64,000 nt of DNA from Emticicia aquatica. Lineage in GTDB: Bacteria > Bacteroidota > Bacteroidia > Cytophagales > Spirosomataceae. Under the pieces are notes generated by a model, which was given only the letters and a program-made list of their open reading frames with translations, did not search any database and was not told the origin of the DNA. Below are positions 1-9,102 of the stretch, piece by piece (the stretch's first letter is position 1; the number at the start of each line of letters is the position of its first letter). Both the position numbers and the translations under genes were made by a program. Location: NCBI RefSeq assembly GCF_923079645.1, contig NZ_CAKLPY010000001.1:248001-312000 (forward strand), given 5' to 3'.

Positions 1-675
1 TGTAGCTGTTGCATGTGGGTCAGTTCCTGCTTGATGAAGTTCGTAGATTTCCTTCATTGTTAGGTCGTAACCGCTCAGTTTTTTATAATATTGCTGCAAA
101 GCAGGCCCCGAAAATACATTTTCGTTGCAGCCAGTTTTGCCACAATAACACATTACGCCATCTTCTTCAAAGAAATTATGTCCCCATTCGCCACCAATTC
201 CATGTCGGCCTTGAATCAGTTGTCCATTTACAACTACTCCGCCACCAACGCCTGTGCCTAAAATTACACCAAAAACCACTTTAGCATCAGGCAAAACATC
301 TTTTACAATTCCCATTGTAGCTTCAGCCAAGGCAAAGCAATTAGCATCATTGGCGAGTTCAACAGGCACACCGAGGGCGTTCTCAATATCAGCCTTCATC
401 GGTCGCCCATTCATCGAGGTGGTGTTACAGTTTTTCATGGTTTGCGTAGTCGGGTCGGTTGTGCCTGGTGTACTAAAACCAACTGCGGTGGGTTGTATTT
501 GCGTTTCGGTTTTCACCATATCAATCAATTTTACAATTTGACTGATGATATGTTCGTAGCCTTTGCTGGCTTCGGTAGGTATTCTTTTTCTTGATAAAAT
601 CTCGTTATTTTCGGCATTCATTACCACGCACTCGATTTTTGTGCCGCCTAAATCTACGCCCCAAAGTGTTTTCAT
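1..675 (-). CDS. ROK family sugar kinase (partial, C-terminus beyond window)
   Basis: Cytoplasmic ATP-dependent kinase of the ROK family, which phosphorylates glucose, N-acetylglucosamine or related sugars. The first 225 residues are present and the gene runs off the left edge. The ATP phosphate loop is DLGGTK at residues 8-13. The catalytic Asp is D110 in LANDANC. The ROK zinc site is H166 followed by CYCGKTGC at 176-183. The start is the ATG at 675, directly followed by the expected MKTLWGVDLGGTK. Substrate cannot be fixed from the sequence; nagA some 6 kb away makes an amino sugar possible but is not strong evidence. Confidence 0.93.
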   Translation of the reverse strand, partial: MKTLWGVDLGGTKIECVVMNAENNEILSRKRIPTEASKGYEHIISQIVKLIDMVKTETQIQPTAVGFSTPGTTDPTTQTMKNCNTTSMNGRPMKADIENALGVPVELANDANCFALAEATMGIVKDVLPDAKVVFGVILGTGVGGGVVVNGQLIQGRHGIGGEWGHNFFEEDGVMCYCGKTGCNENVFSGPALQQYYKKLSGYDLTMKEIYELHQAGTDPHATAT

Positions 676-938
676 TTTGTTGTCTCTTCGTTTAAAATTA
701 GTGATAGATTGAGTGTTAATTGTGTTTTTTTGTTGTTGCAAATAATTAAGTTAATAAAATGCACTGAAAAACAACAGCTCATTATTGATAACTTTTTTGC
801 CTTAATCTGCAACTTCAGCGTGAGGGGAAAAAGCCGTTAACTTGTCATTAACAAATCAACGAGCAACGCCTCGCAAACTTATAGCATCTTACCATCAAAG
901 ACAACAATTTTTAGAAAAAGCTAAATATATTCAAAACC

Positions 939-1658
939 ATGAAACGTTCATTCGTCGTAATTTTTACAATCCTTTTGGGAGTATTCGGATTGTCATCATG
1001 TAATACTTATAATTTTATTGAAGGCAGCGGCATTGTTCAAACCGAATATCGTCGTACGGCTTATTTCAACCGTATTGAGTTATATTTTCCTGCCGAAGTT
1101 ATTGTTCGTCAAGGGCCAGCCAAAGATATTGAGATTGTTGCAGAAAGTAATATCATCAATTATGTAATCAGTCGAGTGAGTGGAAATACCTTGATTTTGG
1201 ATGATTATGGTCGCCTTCGTAGCATCAATAATGTGAAAGTTTACATTCAAGTACCCGATATTAACGCAGTTTATGTTTCAGGAAGTGGTAAAGTTATCAG
1301 CGATAACAAAATTTTCTCGAAAAACATGAGTTTACGTTTGTCGGGAAGTGGGTTGATTGATATGGCACTTGATGTGACAAACGATTTGGTTGCCAATTTG
1401 AGCGGTTCAGGACTGATTTTTATGGAAGGAGATACTTATAATGGCATTTACGATGTTTCGGGAAGTGGAAAGATTGAATCATTTGATATGCACGCCGACA
1501 ATTCTGATGTTGTAATCAGCGGCTCAGGGCGTTGTGAAACGACGGCTTTAAGCAACCTCGATGTTAGCATTTCAGGAAGTGGAAGTGTTTGGTTTAGAGG
1601 AAATCCTCGTATCAGTAAGTCAATTTCTGGCTCTGGAAAGGTTTTTAATGCAAATTGA
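939..1658 (+). CDS. Head-GIN domain lipoprotein (DUF2807)
   Basis: Exported lipoprotein of 239 residues: a signal peptide ends in the lipobox LSSC (C21), followed by a putative auto-transporter adhesin head-GIN (DUF2807) domain filling the rest. The domain is a beta-solenoid in known structures, and here the turns are marked by recurrent SGSG motifs (VSGSGKV, LSGSGLI, VSGSGKI, ISGSGR, ISGSGS, ISGSGKV) at near-regular spacing of about 20 residues. Function in Bacteroidota is unknown; it is usually envelope-associated. It is monocistronic, with a terminator directly after it. Confidence 0.9.
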   Translation: MKRSFVVIFTILLGVFGLSSCNTYNFIEGSGIVQTEYRRTAYFNRIELYFPAEVIVRQGPAKDIEIVAESNIINYVISRVSGNTLILDDYGRLRSINNVKVYIQVPDINAVYVSGSGKVISDNKIFSKNMSLRLSGSGLIDMALDVTNDLVANLSGSGLIFMEGDTYNGIYDVSGSGKIESFDMHADNSDVVISGSGRCETTALSNLDVSISGSGSVWFRGNPRISKSISGSGKVFNAN

Positions 1659-1678
1659 TTAATTTATTCTCTAAAACT

Positions 1679-1730
1679 AAAACCTGTAAGGTTTGGCGAC
1701 CCCGCTAAAAGAATCCTTACAGGTTTTTTT
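1679..1730 (+). terminator. Rho-independent terminator after head-GIN gene
   Basis: Perfect 13-bp arms AAAACCTGTAAGG (1679-1691) and CCTTACAGGTTTT (1715-1727), a 23-nt loop, then a T tract. The loop contains a TTG that would extend the valS frame upstream; the hairpin argues against that start. Confidence 0.8.
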
Positions 1731-1746
1731 ATGCCCTAAAATTCCG

Positions 1747-1754
1747 TATTTTTG
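1747..1754 (+). promoter_or_regulatory. Putative valS -7 element
   Basis: TATTTTTG matches the Bacteroidota -7 consensus TAnnTTTG, 58 nt before the valS ATG. No good TTTG box lies 19 nt upstream, where the preceding terminator's T tract sits instead. Confidence 0.45.
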
Positions 1755-1812
1755 CATTATCATAAACAAAAACCGTCGTCCGTTGTCAATCAACTATGGA
1801 CTTTTCAAGATA

Positions 1813-4446
1813 ATGGCAGAAATCAGCAAAACTTACAATCCGAAAGAGATAGAAGACAAATGGTATAAGTATTGGATTGATAATCAGTACTTTAAGTCGA
1901 AACCAAATCCCGATAAAGAACCTTACACAATCGTGATTCCGCCACCAAACGTTACAGGCGTCTTGCACATGGGTCACATGCTCAATAATACGATTCAAGA
2001 TGTTTTGACTCGTAAAGCACGTATGGAAGGGAAAGAAGCTTGTTGGGTGCCAGGAACTGACCATGCTTCTATTGCAACCGAAGCAAAAGTTGTGGCGATG
2101 CTGAAAGAACAAGGAATCAATAAAGCTGACCTTTCTCGTGATGAATTCTTGAAATATTGTTGGGAATGGACTGAAAAATATGGCGGAATTATCTTACAAC
2201 AATTGCGTAAACTCGGAGCATCATGCGATTGGGACAGAACTCGATTCACAATGGAGCCAAGTTTATACGATGCCGTAATTGATGTATTCGTTGATTTACA
2301 TAATAAAGGAGATATTTATCGTGGACACCGCATGGTAAACTGGGACCCCCAAGCCAAAACAACGGTTTCGGACGAAGAAGTTATCATGAAGGATGTACAG
2401 CAAAAATTGTATTATATCAGATATGATGGAGCGGAGGGAAGCGTAACAATTGCTACTACTCGCCCAGAAACTATCATGGCTGATGCTGCAATCTGTGTGA
2501 ACCCAGCCGATGAACGTTTCCAAGATTTGATTGGTAAAAAAGTAAAAATTCCTTTAATCAATCGTGAAATTACGATTATTGCTGATGAATACGTAACGAT
2601 GGAATTCGGAACGGGTTGTTTGAAAGTAACACCTGCTCACGACCAAAATGATTATGCTCTCGGACAAAAACATGGTTTAGAAATCATAGATATTCTGACT
2701 GATGAAGGTAAGTTGAACGAAAAAGCCTTGATTTTGATAGGCGAAGATAGATTTGTAGCTCGCAAGAAGGTTGCAAAATTATTGGCAGAATCGGGCAATT
2801 TAGTGAAAGAAGAAGACTACAAATCGACGGTTGGAACTTCGGAGCGTACAGGTGCGATTATCGAACCGAAGATTTCGTTACAATGGTTCTTGAAAATGAA
2901 GCGAGTATCGGAGCCTGCATTGGAAAATGTAATGAATGACACGATTCAGTTGATTCCACCAAAATTCAAGAATACATATAATCATTGGATGGCAAATGTG
3001 CGTGATTGGTGTATCAGTCGCCAACTTTGGTGGGGACATCGTATTCCTGCGTTTTATATGCCAGATGGCACTTGTATCGTAGCAAAAACGAAACAAGAGG
3101 CATTAAAAATTGCTAGAGAAAAATACCAATTATTTGCTTTAAGTGAACAAGATTTAACCCAAGACGAGGACGTTTTGGATACTTGGTTCAGTTCGTGGTT
3201 GTGGCCAATTTCGGTTTTTGATGGTTTCAAAGACCCTGATAATGAAGACATTAACTATTATTATCCGACCAACGATTTAGTGACTGCCCCTGAGATTTTG
3301 TTTTTCTGGGTAGCACGTATGATTATTGCGGGATATGAATATAAAGGAACTTATCCATTCAAAAATGTTTATTTGACAGGTATCGTAAGAGACAAACAAG
3401 GCCGTAAAATGTCAAAATCGTTGGGTAATTCACCTGACCCAATTGAGTTGATTGAAAAATACGGTGCTGACGGTGTTCGCACAGGAATGTTGTTTAGTTC
3501 TCCAGCAGGAAATGACTTGCCTTTTGATGAAAAATTATGCGAACAAGGACGAAATTTTAGTAATAAAATTTGGAATGCTTTCCGCCTGATTCAAGGTTGG
3601 GAAACAAGCACCGAAGTAGCTTCAGCAAGTAATAAACTGGCTGTGTCATGGTTCAAGACAAAAATGAATAAAGTAGTTGCCGAGACACTCGACCACTATA
3701 ATAAATTCAGAATGTCGGATGCCTTGATGAGTACTTATAATTTAATCTGGGATGATTTCTGTTCGTTGTATTTGGAAATGATTAAGCCAGCTTACGTTGA
3801 CGGAAAAGGCTTGCCAATCGACCAAGAAACGTACGATGCAACGCTTGAAATCTTTGATGAATTGATGCGTTTGATTCACCCTTGGATGCCATTTATTTCG
3901 GAAGAATTGTGGCAGTCGATTAAGGAAAGAAGTAGCAACGATTCAATTTGTTTGGCTGAATTTCCGAAAGGTGGTGAAGTGAATGAGAGCCTTTTAGCTG
4001 ATTTTGAATTGTTATTTGAAATCGTTTCGACAGTTCGTAACACACGTAATTCTAAGCAAATTTCGCCGAAAGAAGCATTGCCATTGGCTGTGAAAACAGA
4101 GAATCAGGCACGCTACGAAACTTTATCGGGCTTAATCAAAAAAATGGCAAATATTTCAGATATTCAATATGTTAGCGATAAAACTGACGGCATGAGTTTT
4201 GTTATCAAAGGTGATGAATTGACCATTGATTTAGGCAAAAATCTTGATATTGAAGAAGAAAAAGCGGCTTTACAAAAAGACTTAGATTATATTCTTGGTT
4301 TCAAGAAATCGACGGAAGCAAAGCTCTCGAATGAGCGATTTGTACAAAATGCAAAACCAGATATTATTGAAAAAGAACGTCAAAAACTCATTGATGCCGA
4401 AACAAAAATAAAAGCTTTGGAAGAAGCTTTGGCGAAGTTAGGTTGA
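1813..4446 (+). CDS. valS: Valyl-tRNA synthetase
   Basis: Class I aminoacyl-tRNA synthetase charging tRNA-Val in the cytoplasm, 877 residues, a normal length. The HIGH-type signature is HMGH at 52-55 and the KMSKS loop is at 532-536 (GRKMSKSLGN). The editing (CP1) domain lies between them, the anticodon-binding domain follows, and the C-terminal 70 residues form the charged coiled-coil tRNA arm typical of ValS. The ATG at 1813 is chosen because MAEISKTYNPKEIE is the family N-terminus; the upstream in-frame TTG at 1693 lies inside a terminator loop. Monocistronic, flanked by terminators. Confidence 0.98.
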   Translation: MAEISKTYNPKEIEDKWYKYWIDNQYFKSKPNPDKEPYTIVIPPPNVTGVLHMGHMLNNTIQDVLTRKARMEGKEACWVPGTDHASIATEAKVVAMLKEQGINKADLSRDEFLKYCWEWTEKYGGIILQQLRKLGASCDWDRTRFTMEPSLYDAVIDVFVDLHNKGDIYRGHRMVNWDPQAKTTVSDEEVIMKDVQQKLYYIRYDGAEGSVTIATTRPETIMADAAICVNPADERFQDLIGKKVKIPLINREITIIADEYVTMEFGTGCLKVTPAHDQNDYALGQKHGLEIIDILTDEGKLNEKALILIGEDRFVARKKVAKLLAESGNLVKEEDYKSTVGTSERTGAIIEPKISLQWFLKMKRVSEPALENVMNDTIQLIPPKFKNTYNHWMANVRDWCISRQLWWGHRIPAFYMPDGTCIVAKTKQEALKIAREKYQLFALSEQDLTQDEDVLDTWFSSWLWPISVFDGFKDPDNEDINYYYPTNDLVTAPEILFFWVARMIIAGYEYKGTYPFKNVYLTGIVRDKQGRKMSKSLGNSPDPIELIEKYGADGVRTGMLFSSPAGNDLPFDEKLCEQGRNFSNKIWNAFRLIQGWETSTEVASASNKLAVSWFKTKMNKVVAETLDHYNKFRMSDALMSTYNLIWDDFCSLYLEMIKPAYVDGKGLPIDQETYDATLEIFDELMRLIHPWMPFISEELWQSIKERSSNDSICLAEFPKGGEVNESLLADFELLFEIVSTVRNTRNSKQISPKEALPLAVKTENQARYETLSGLIKKMANISDIQYVSDKTDGMSFVIKGDELTIDLGKNLDIEEEKAALQKDLDYILGFKKSTEAKLSNERFVQNAKPDIIEKERQKLIDAETKIKALEEALAKLG

Positions 4447-4467
4447 GATTTTGGAAATAACTTTACA

Positions 4468-4499
4468 AGGCAGTTTTGAAATTCAAAACTGCCTTTTTG
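4468..4499 (+). terminator. valS terminator
   Basis: 13-bp arms AGGCAGTTTTGAA and TTCAAAACTGCCT almost without a loop, followed by a run of T. Confidence 0.8.
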
Positions 4500-4501
4500 T
4501 T

Positions 4502-4612
4502 TGGGCTAAAGCCCAGTTTTGATGTATTTTCTGTTATCGTCAGTTAAAACTGACGGCAATGAAAATAGAATTGAGTAGAATAGTTTCATTGCCGTTTGCT
4601 TTAGCTGACGGA
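4502..4612. repeat. REP-like nested palindromes beside RAYT gene
   Basis: Cluster of inverted repeats: TGGGC-TAAA-GCCCA (4502-4515), the perfect 18-nt palindrome CGTCAGTTAAAACTGACG (4538-4555), arms GGCAATGAAA (4555-4564) and TTTCATTGCC (4584-4593), and GCTTTAGC at about 4599, which can pair back to the first hairpin. Such palindromes are the substrate of REP-associated tyrosine transposases, and a broken one follows at 4685. The element lies only on the upstream side of that gene. Confidence 0.65.
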
Positions 4613-4684
4613 TGCTAAAATAAAATTTCCTATTTTTAACTTTAATCAAACAATACTATTTTACCAAAACAACAATGCTCTAAA

Positions 4685-5122
4685 ATGTCTTATGTGAAAA
4701 TTTGGGTTCATGTAGTGTTTTCTACAAAGAACCGATTTCCTTTTCTTACTAAAGATATTAGATATGAGGTTTTTAACCATATCATCGAAAACTGCCGAGA
4801 GAAAGATATTTTTCTACAAGCAATCAATGTCTATACTGAGCATATTCATTGCTTGATTTCTTCGGGAAAAGACCAATCCATTGCTGCTATTGCAAAACTC
4901 ATCAAAGGCGAATCTTCATTTTGGATAAATAAACAACAGTTAACGTCTCAAAAATTTACGTGACAAGATGATTATTTTGTAGTTTCAGCGAGTGAGTCAC
5001 AAGTTGAGAAAGTTGTAAGCTATATTAAAAATCAGGAGATTCACCACGCTAAGAAATCTTTCGATGAAGAAGTCGAAGAGTTTATGAAAAAATAAGGCTG
5101 GGAAGTTATTAAAGATGAGTAA
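4685..5122 (+). pseudogene. REP-associated tyrosine transposase (IS200-like, Y1_Tnp), two nonsense codons
   Basis: Single-strand transposase of the HUH/Y1 class. The first 92 residues are a good match, including the HUH metal motif in the stretch EHIHCLIS. TGA at 4961-4963 sits where the family has Trp (KFTxQDDYF). The frame then stays open and family-like, including SYIKNQEIHH with the presumed catalytic Tyr, until TAA at 5093-5095, which replaces the Tyr expected in KKxGW. It resumes to a natural TAA at 5120-5122. The total of 145 codons equals the normal family length, so two point mutations and no frameshift inactivated it. A truncated product would lack the catalytic Tyr. Confidence 0.85.
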
Positions 5123-5126
5123 TAAC

Positions 5127-5162
5127 AAAAAGGGCAAATCTAAATCAAGATTTGCCCTTTTT
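5127..5162. terminator. Bidirectional terminator
   Basis: Perfect 14-bp arms AAAAAGGGCAAATC (5127-5140) and GATTTGCCCTTTTT (5149-5162) between the convergent transposase remnant and the AAA+ ATPase gene. A and T tracts flank the stem, so it can act on both strands. Confidence 0.8.
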
Positions 5163-5184
5163 CATTATGAATTATTCAAAATTC

Positions 5185-6699
5185 TTATCTAAAATCATCC
5201 TCTTCATCATCACCGAAATTCATCTTATTTGGGTCAAACATACTATCCAATAAATCTTTGAATTGCAGACCTGTGTCCAAATTTTGCTTGCTAATTAATG
5301 AATATTCAGCCAAACCATGAAGAGCAAATTCCATCATAAAAAGTTTATCATCTTCGCCCAAACGCTCGTGGTAGCCTTCAACTAATTCTTCCAAACCTTC
5401 AATCGTTTTTAATCTTGCACGATATTCTCTGTCGGTGAGGTCATTGGTGAAATCAATGACATTTCCTTCACCAAACCAATTTGATACTTGTTGGAATGGG
5501 TTTTTACCTGATTTCTTTTTCTTTACTGCTTCTGGATTCGGGAAATATTTCAAAAACTCAGTTCGCATTGCTTTTCCGATAAGGCTTTGAGCCACATAAA
5601 CTGGCCCTTCAACTTCACCTTCATAAACCAATTCGATTTTTCCATTGATGGCTGCAATTGCACCATAAATATCTGATACTCTTGCATTTACATTTTTCTC
5701 ACTATTGATTAACGAACGTCTTTCAGCTGAACTCAAAAGGTTTTCATAAGCCGAAATCGTCATACGGGCAGAAACACCACTTTTTGCATCAACATATTCG
5801 CTTTGACGAGCTTCAACAGCAATTTGTTCAACCAAATCTTTCAAAATATCATTGACAACAATTTTCTTTTGACCGTCTTTGATAATAGCTTCTTGCTCCG
5901 TAATCTTACGCCCAATTTCGATAGATTTAGGGTAATGTGTTACAATTTGGCTATCAATACGGTCTTTAAGCGGTGTTACGATACTACCACGGTTGGTATA
6001 ATCTTCAGGGTTTGCAGTAAAAACAAACTGAATATCAAGTGGCATTCGGAGTTTGAAACCACGAATTTGTATATCTCCTTCCTGCAAAATATTGAATAAC
6101 GAAACTTGAATACGAGCCTGTAAATCAGGCAATTCGTTTATCACAAAAATACAACGATGCGAACGAGGAATCATACCGAAATGAATCACACGTTCGTCAG
6201 AATAAGGCAATCTCAAAGTTGCTGCCTTGATTGGGTCAACATCACCGATTAAGTCGGCAATCGAAACATCGGGCGTTGCCAATTTTTCGTTATAACGCTC
6301 TTCACGAGCCAACCATGCTATTGGTGTGGCATCACCGTGTTCGACAATTAAATCTTTGGCAAAACGTGAAAGTGGTTCGAGTGGGTCATCGTTTAGTTCA
6401 GAACCATCCACTATTGGCACATATTCATCTAAAAGATTAACCATCAAACGAGCAATACGCGTTTTTGCTTGTCCACGCAAACCTAGTAAATTAATGTGGT
6501 GCATCGAAAGAATGGCTTTTTCAACATCTGGAATGACAGTATCTTCATAACCCCAAATACCTGGAAAAACGGATTCTTTATTTTTAAGTTTTTCAACCAA
6601 ATTATCACGAAGCTCTTGTTTAATAGATTTGGGGCGATAACCGCTGGCTTTTAATTCGCCAAGTGTTTTGATTTTTAAAATATTCTTATCGAAAGGCAT
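5185..6699 (-). CDS. MoxR/Mg-chelatase ChlI-like AAA+ ATPase
   Basis: AAA+ ATPase of 504 residues related to magnesium chelatase subunit I and MoxR proteins. Walker A is GLRGQAKT at 73-80, in the MoxR form with Ala before Lys. Walker B is FVINELPD around 185-192, with Asn in place of the usual first Asp. A ChlI-like lid region follows, then a C-terminal extension with an acidic end (GDDEEDD). Nothing suggests chlorophyll or cobalamin synthesis; such proteins usually act with a von Willebrand factor A partner in complex maturation or stress, but no partner gene is adjacent. It is monocistronic. The substrate is unknown. Confidence 0.85.
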   Translation of the reverse strand: MPFDKNILKIKTLGELKASGYRPKSIKQELRDNLVEKLKNKESVFPGIWGYEDTVIPDVEKAILSMHHINLLGLRGQAKTRIARLMVNLLDEYVPIVDGSELNDDPLEPLSRFAKDLIVEHGDATPIAWLAREERYNEKLATPDVSIADLIGDVDPIKAATLRLPYSDERVIHFGMIPRSHRCIFVINELPDLQARIQVSLFNILQEGDIQIRGFKLRMPLDIQFVFTANPEDYTNRGSIVTPLKDRIDSQIVTHYPKSIEIGRKITEQEAIIKDGQKKIVVNDILKDLVEQIAVEARQSEYVDAKSGVSARMTISAYENLLSSAERRSLINSEKNVNARVSDIYGAIAAINGKIELVYEGEVEGPVYVAQSLIGKAMRTEFLKYFPNPEAVKKKKSGKNPFQQVSNWFGEGNVIDFTNDLTDREYRARLKTIEGLEELVEGYHERLGEDDKLFMMEFALHGLAEYSLISKQNLDTGLQFKDLLDSMFDPNKMNFGDDEEDDFR

Positions 6700-6841
6700 G
6701 AATTTAAAGTAAAATGTATAATAGAGAATGCTTAATTTTTAGACACTTAACATGTCTTCTTTGAATAACGGATTTGTTATAGAAATGGTTTTAGTAGTTG
6801 TGGAACAATTTTTTATTTTGAAAGTATCTTAAAAAATTGTT

Positions 6842-7954
6842 TTACAAAACTAAAGGTTTAAAATCAGTTAAGTTTTTATCAAAAATGACAAATTTTGCTG
6901 GAAATCCTGCTGCAATTTGTCCAATTTTATCATCAATGCCTAATGCTTTCGCTGGGCGAATGGTTGCCATTTTTATGGCTTCCTCCAGCGAAATTCCTAC
7001 TTGTTGTACTGCATTTCTTACGCAATCAGCCATTGAAACGGCAGCCCCAGCTAAGTTACCTTCTGAGTTTCGGTATTGTCCATTTTCTAAATAAGCATCA
7101 AATTCTTCCCATTGGAATTGTTTTACTTTTTCGCCCACAAAAAGTGCATCAGAAATTAAGAAAAGATGGTCTTTTTTGATTTTATAAGCAATACGAGCCG
7201 CGGCATAATCACAATGAAAACCATCTAAAATTATTGGAGCGTAAACATCTGGACTGTCAAATGTAGCTCCTACCACACCTGGTTCACGATGCCCCATTTG
7301 GGTCATGGCATTATAAAGATGTGTGCAGAGGTTAATGCCTTGATTATAAGCGTTTTTGGCTTGTTTATAAGTAGCATTTGAATGCCCGAGTGAAATGTTT
7401 ATGCCACTTTCGAGCAACATTTCTATTTGTTCTTCATTGAAGTTTTCAGCGGCAATGGTCATTAGTTTGATAATTCCTTTGCCATATTTAATGATTTCTT
7501 CAAGTTCATTATTACTTGGTTTTCTGATGTAAGCCGCCAAATGAGCTCCTCGTTTTGCGAGGTTCAAAAATGGCCCTTCGAGGTGCATTCCGAGAACGCC
7601 AGAAGTAGGGTTTTTCTCTAAAAAAGCACGGGTAGCTTCAATTCCCTTTAAAATATTGTCGAGAGGAGAAGTAATTAACGTGGGTAATACGTGTGTTGTC
7701 CCTAATTTTAGGCTTGATTCATAAATGTCTTGAATGGTTTCTTCAGTGGCGTTTTGAGTGAAATAATATTTTTCTCCGCCGTTGATGTGAATATCTACAA
7801 ATCCAGCAGAAATATGTTTATTTTGAAGGTCTATAATCTTCGCATCAGCTTTTTGTTCTGAATTGGTAATTAGCCCATTTTCAATGATAATAGTTTGATT
7901 TTCTAGGATTTGAGTACCTGTATGAATGGTAGCGTTACTGATGATTGTTTGCAT
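6842..7954 (-). CDS. nagA: N-acetylglucosamine-6-phosphate deacetylase
   Basis: Cytoplasmic amidohydrolase converting GlcNAc-6-phosphate to glucosamine-6-phosphate and acetate; feeds cell-wall recycling or chitin use. 370 residues, typical length. Visible ligands and catalytic residues are HLEGP at 124-128 (H124, E126), GHSNA with H191, HLYNAM with H212, and the catalytic Asp D269 in ISDAL. DIHINGG at 54-60 is the usual N-terminal motif. No nagB is adjacent. The ATG at 7954 abuts the T tract of an upstream terminator hairpin with no spacer, which is unusual. Confidence 0.95.
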   Translation of the reverse strand: MQTIISNATIHTGTQILENQTIIIENGLITNSEQKADAKIIDLQNKHISAGFVDIHINGGEKYYFTQNATEETIQDIYESSLKLGTTHVLPTLITSPLDNILKGIEATRAFLEKNPTSGVLGMHLEGPFLNLAKRGAHLAAYIRKPSNNELEEIIKYGKGIIKLMTIAAENFNEEQIEMLLESGINISLGHSNATYKQAKNAYNQGINLCTHLYNAMTQMGHREPGVVGATFDSPDVYAPIILDGFHCDYAAARIAYKIKKDHLFLISDALFVGEKVKQFQWEEFDAYLENGQYRNSEGNLAGAAVSMADCVRNAVQQVGISLEEAIKMATIRPAKALGIDDKIGQIAAGFPAKFVIFDKNLTDFKPLVL

Positions 7955-7987
7955 AAAAAAACTTGCTCAAAGATGATTGAGCAAGTT
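7955..7987 (-). terminator. Terminator of the collagen-like gene, abutting the nagA start
   Basis: Arms AACTTGCTCA (7960-7969) and TGAGCAAGTT (7978-7987) with a run of A on the plus strand at 7955-7961, that is seven T on the transcribed minus strand. The next three bases are the nagA ATG. The arm sequence recurs at 9109-9136. Confidence 0.75.
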
Positions 7988-8062
7988 AAGAAAAATGTTT
8001 AATATTTTATTTTGAACTGAGTTACAACTTTGATATTACAGCTTGAAACTTGGCTCAGATTT

Positions 8063-8770
8063 TCAATCTTTTAGGTGGTAATAATTTTTTACTGCTTCAT
8101 AATTAGTCATATCAACAGGCGTATTACGGCCTTGAATACTACCATAAACAACGACAACTCGATATTTAACAATATCCTTAACGAGTTCATTGTAAAAACC
8201 AAAACCTTTACCATTGGCAAATTCGGGGAGAATGGTATAATTGTTATAGTTAATAATGCCATTTTCACGTGGATAACCTTTTCTTCCTACGTATCCTGTA
8301 AGTTTTAGATAATTTACACCAATCATTTCTTCAGCATAAGGTCTGAAATATTGAAAATCGTAGTAATCATTGGTTGTTCGACCAGGAATTTTAAAATAGA
8401 TAGAATGAGAATTAATACTTATTCGTTCGATTAATTCATATTCACGCTTGTCTTCATTGTAAACCAGAGCATTACCTTTCCAGTAAACATAAACTAATCC
8501 TTTATCAATGGCTTCTTTGGTCAATAATGCATTGGCAGTACTTTTTTGATTGAGGTAATATTCAGTAGTTCCTTCTCCATTTGAAATCCAAACGGGTGTA
8601 AGCCATGCAGAATATACCACATTGGCATTACCATCTTTTCCGTTAGTGCCGTTAATTCCTGCTGCACCAGCAGGGCCAATTGCCCCATCTTTACCAGCAG
8701 GTCCTTTACACGAAAATAATAATGTTGAAGCGATTAGTAACGCTAAAACGGTTTTTGTAGAAATTTGCAT
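8063..8770 (-). CDS. Collagen-like triple-helix repeat lipoprotein
   Basis: Exported lipoprotein of 235 residues. The ATG at 8770 gives a clean signal peptide MQISTKTVLALLIASTLLFSC with lipobox C21; a GTG 24 nt further upstream is less likely. Immediately after the lipid anchor there are nine Gly-X-Y triplets (residues 23-49, starting GPAGKDGAIGPAG), then a domain of about 180 residues rich in Tyr and Asn that I do not recognise. Short collagen-like stalks on lipoproteins are common in Bacteroidota; the partner or ligand is unknown. A LytTR regulator gene lies upstream on the same strand. Confidence 0.85.
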   Translation of the reverse strand: MQISTKTVLALLIASTLLFSCKGPAGKDGAIGPAGAAGINGTNGKDGNANVVYSAWLTPVWISNGEGTTEYYLNQKSTANALLTKEAIDKGLVYVYWKGNALVYNEDKREYELIERISINSHSIYFKIPGRTTNDYYDFQYFRPYAEEMIGVNYLKLTGYVGRKGYPRENGIINYNNYTILPEFANGKGFGFYNELVKDIVKYRVVVVYGSIQGRNTPVDMTNYEAVKNYYHLKD

Positions 8771-8794
8771 TTGTTTTTTACGTGAAGTCGCCAC

Positions 8795-9102
8795 TTTTGT
8801 TTTAAAATTTATTAATCTTTACTACGGGTCATATTGATAAAAGAAGATGTGTAGATAGGCTTAGGTATTCATGAAAAAGTGATACTTTCAGATACAGATT
8901 TAACTATTCAATTTTTAGTAAAAGAAACGGCTATTTTATAGCAGTAATCACTATGCAATTTCGCATGGTTTTTACTAATAAATTAACTCAAAAAGTTAAA
9001 CGATTAACATAAAGATGTTGTACTAAATACACATTTATGATTTGCAAATAACACTTGGCTGGAAGATTGAAAATAATAGACTATTAAAAGGGAAGTAGAA
9101 AT
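8795..9102. other. Intergenic region upstream of the collagen-like gene
   Basis: AT-rich, about 300 nt, with no open frame of note. It presumably holds the promoter of the collagen-like gene, but I see no convincing TTTG/TAnnTTTG pair on the minus strand. Confidence 0.4.

Noticed and set aside
9..541. Two plus-strand open frames at the left edge
   Set aside because: Both are antisense to the ROK kinase, whose catalytic and zinc motifs are complete on the minus strand.
1270..1645. Regularly spaced GGAAGTGG-like DNA repeats resembling a CRISPR or tandem array
   Set aside because: They encode the SGSG turns of the head-GIN solenoid and vary at the DNA level; they are coding repeats.
1693..1812. 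40-residue N-terminal extension of ValS from an in-frame TTG
   Set aside because: It starts inside the loop of a terminator, spans a -7-like box and has no family similarity; the ATG at 1813 fits the family.
4961..4963. Selenocysteine or stop-codon read-through at the RAYT TGA
   Set aside because: The family has Trp there, a second in-frame TAA follows, and no other gene in the window uses TGA as a sense codon.
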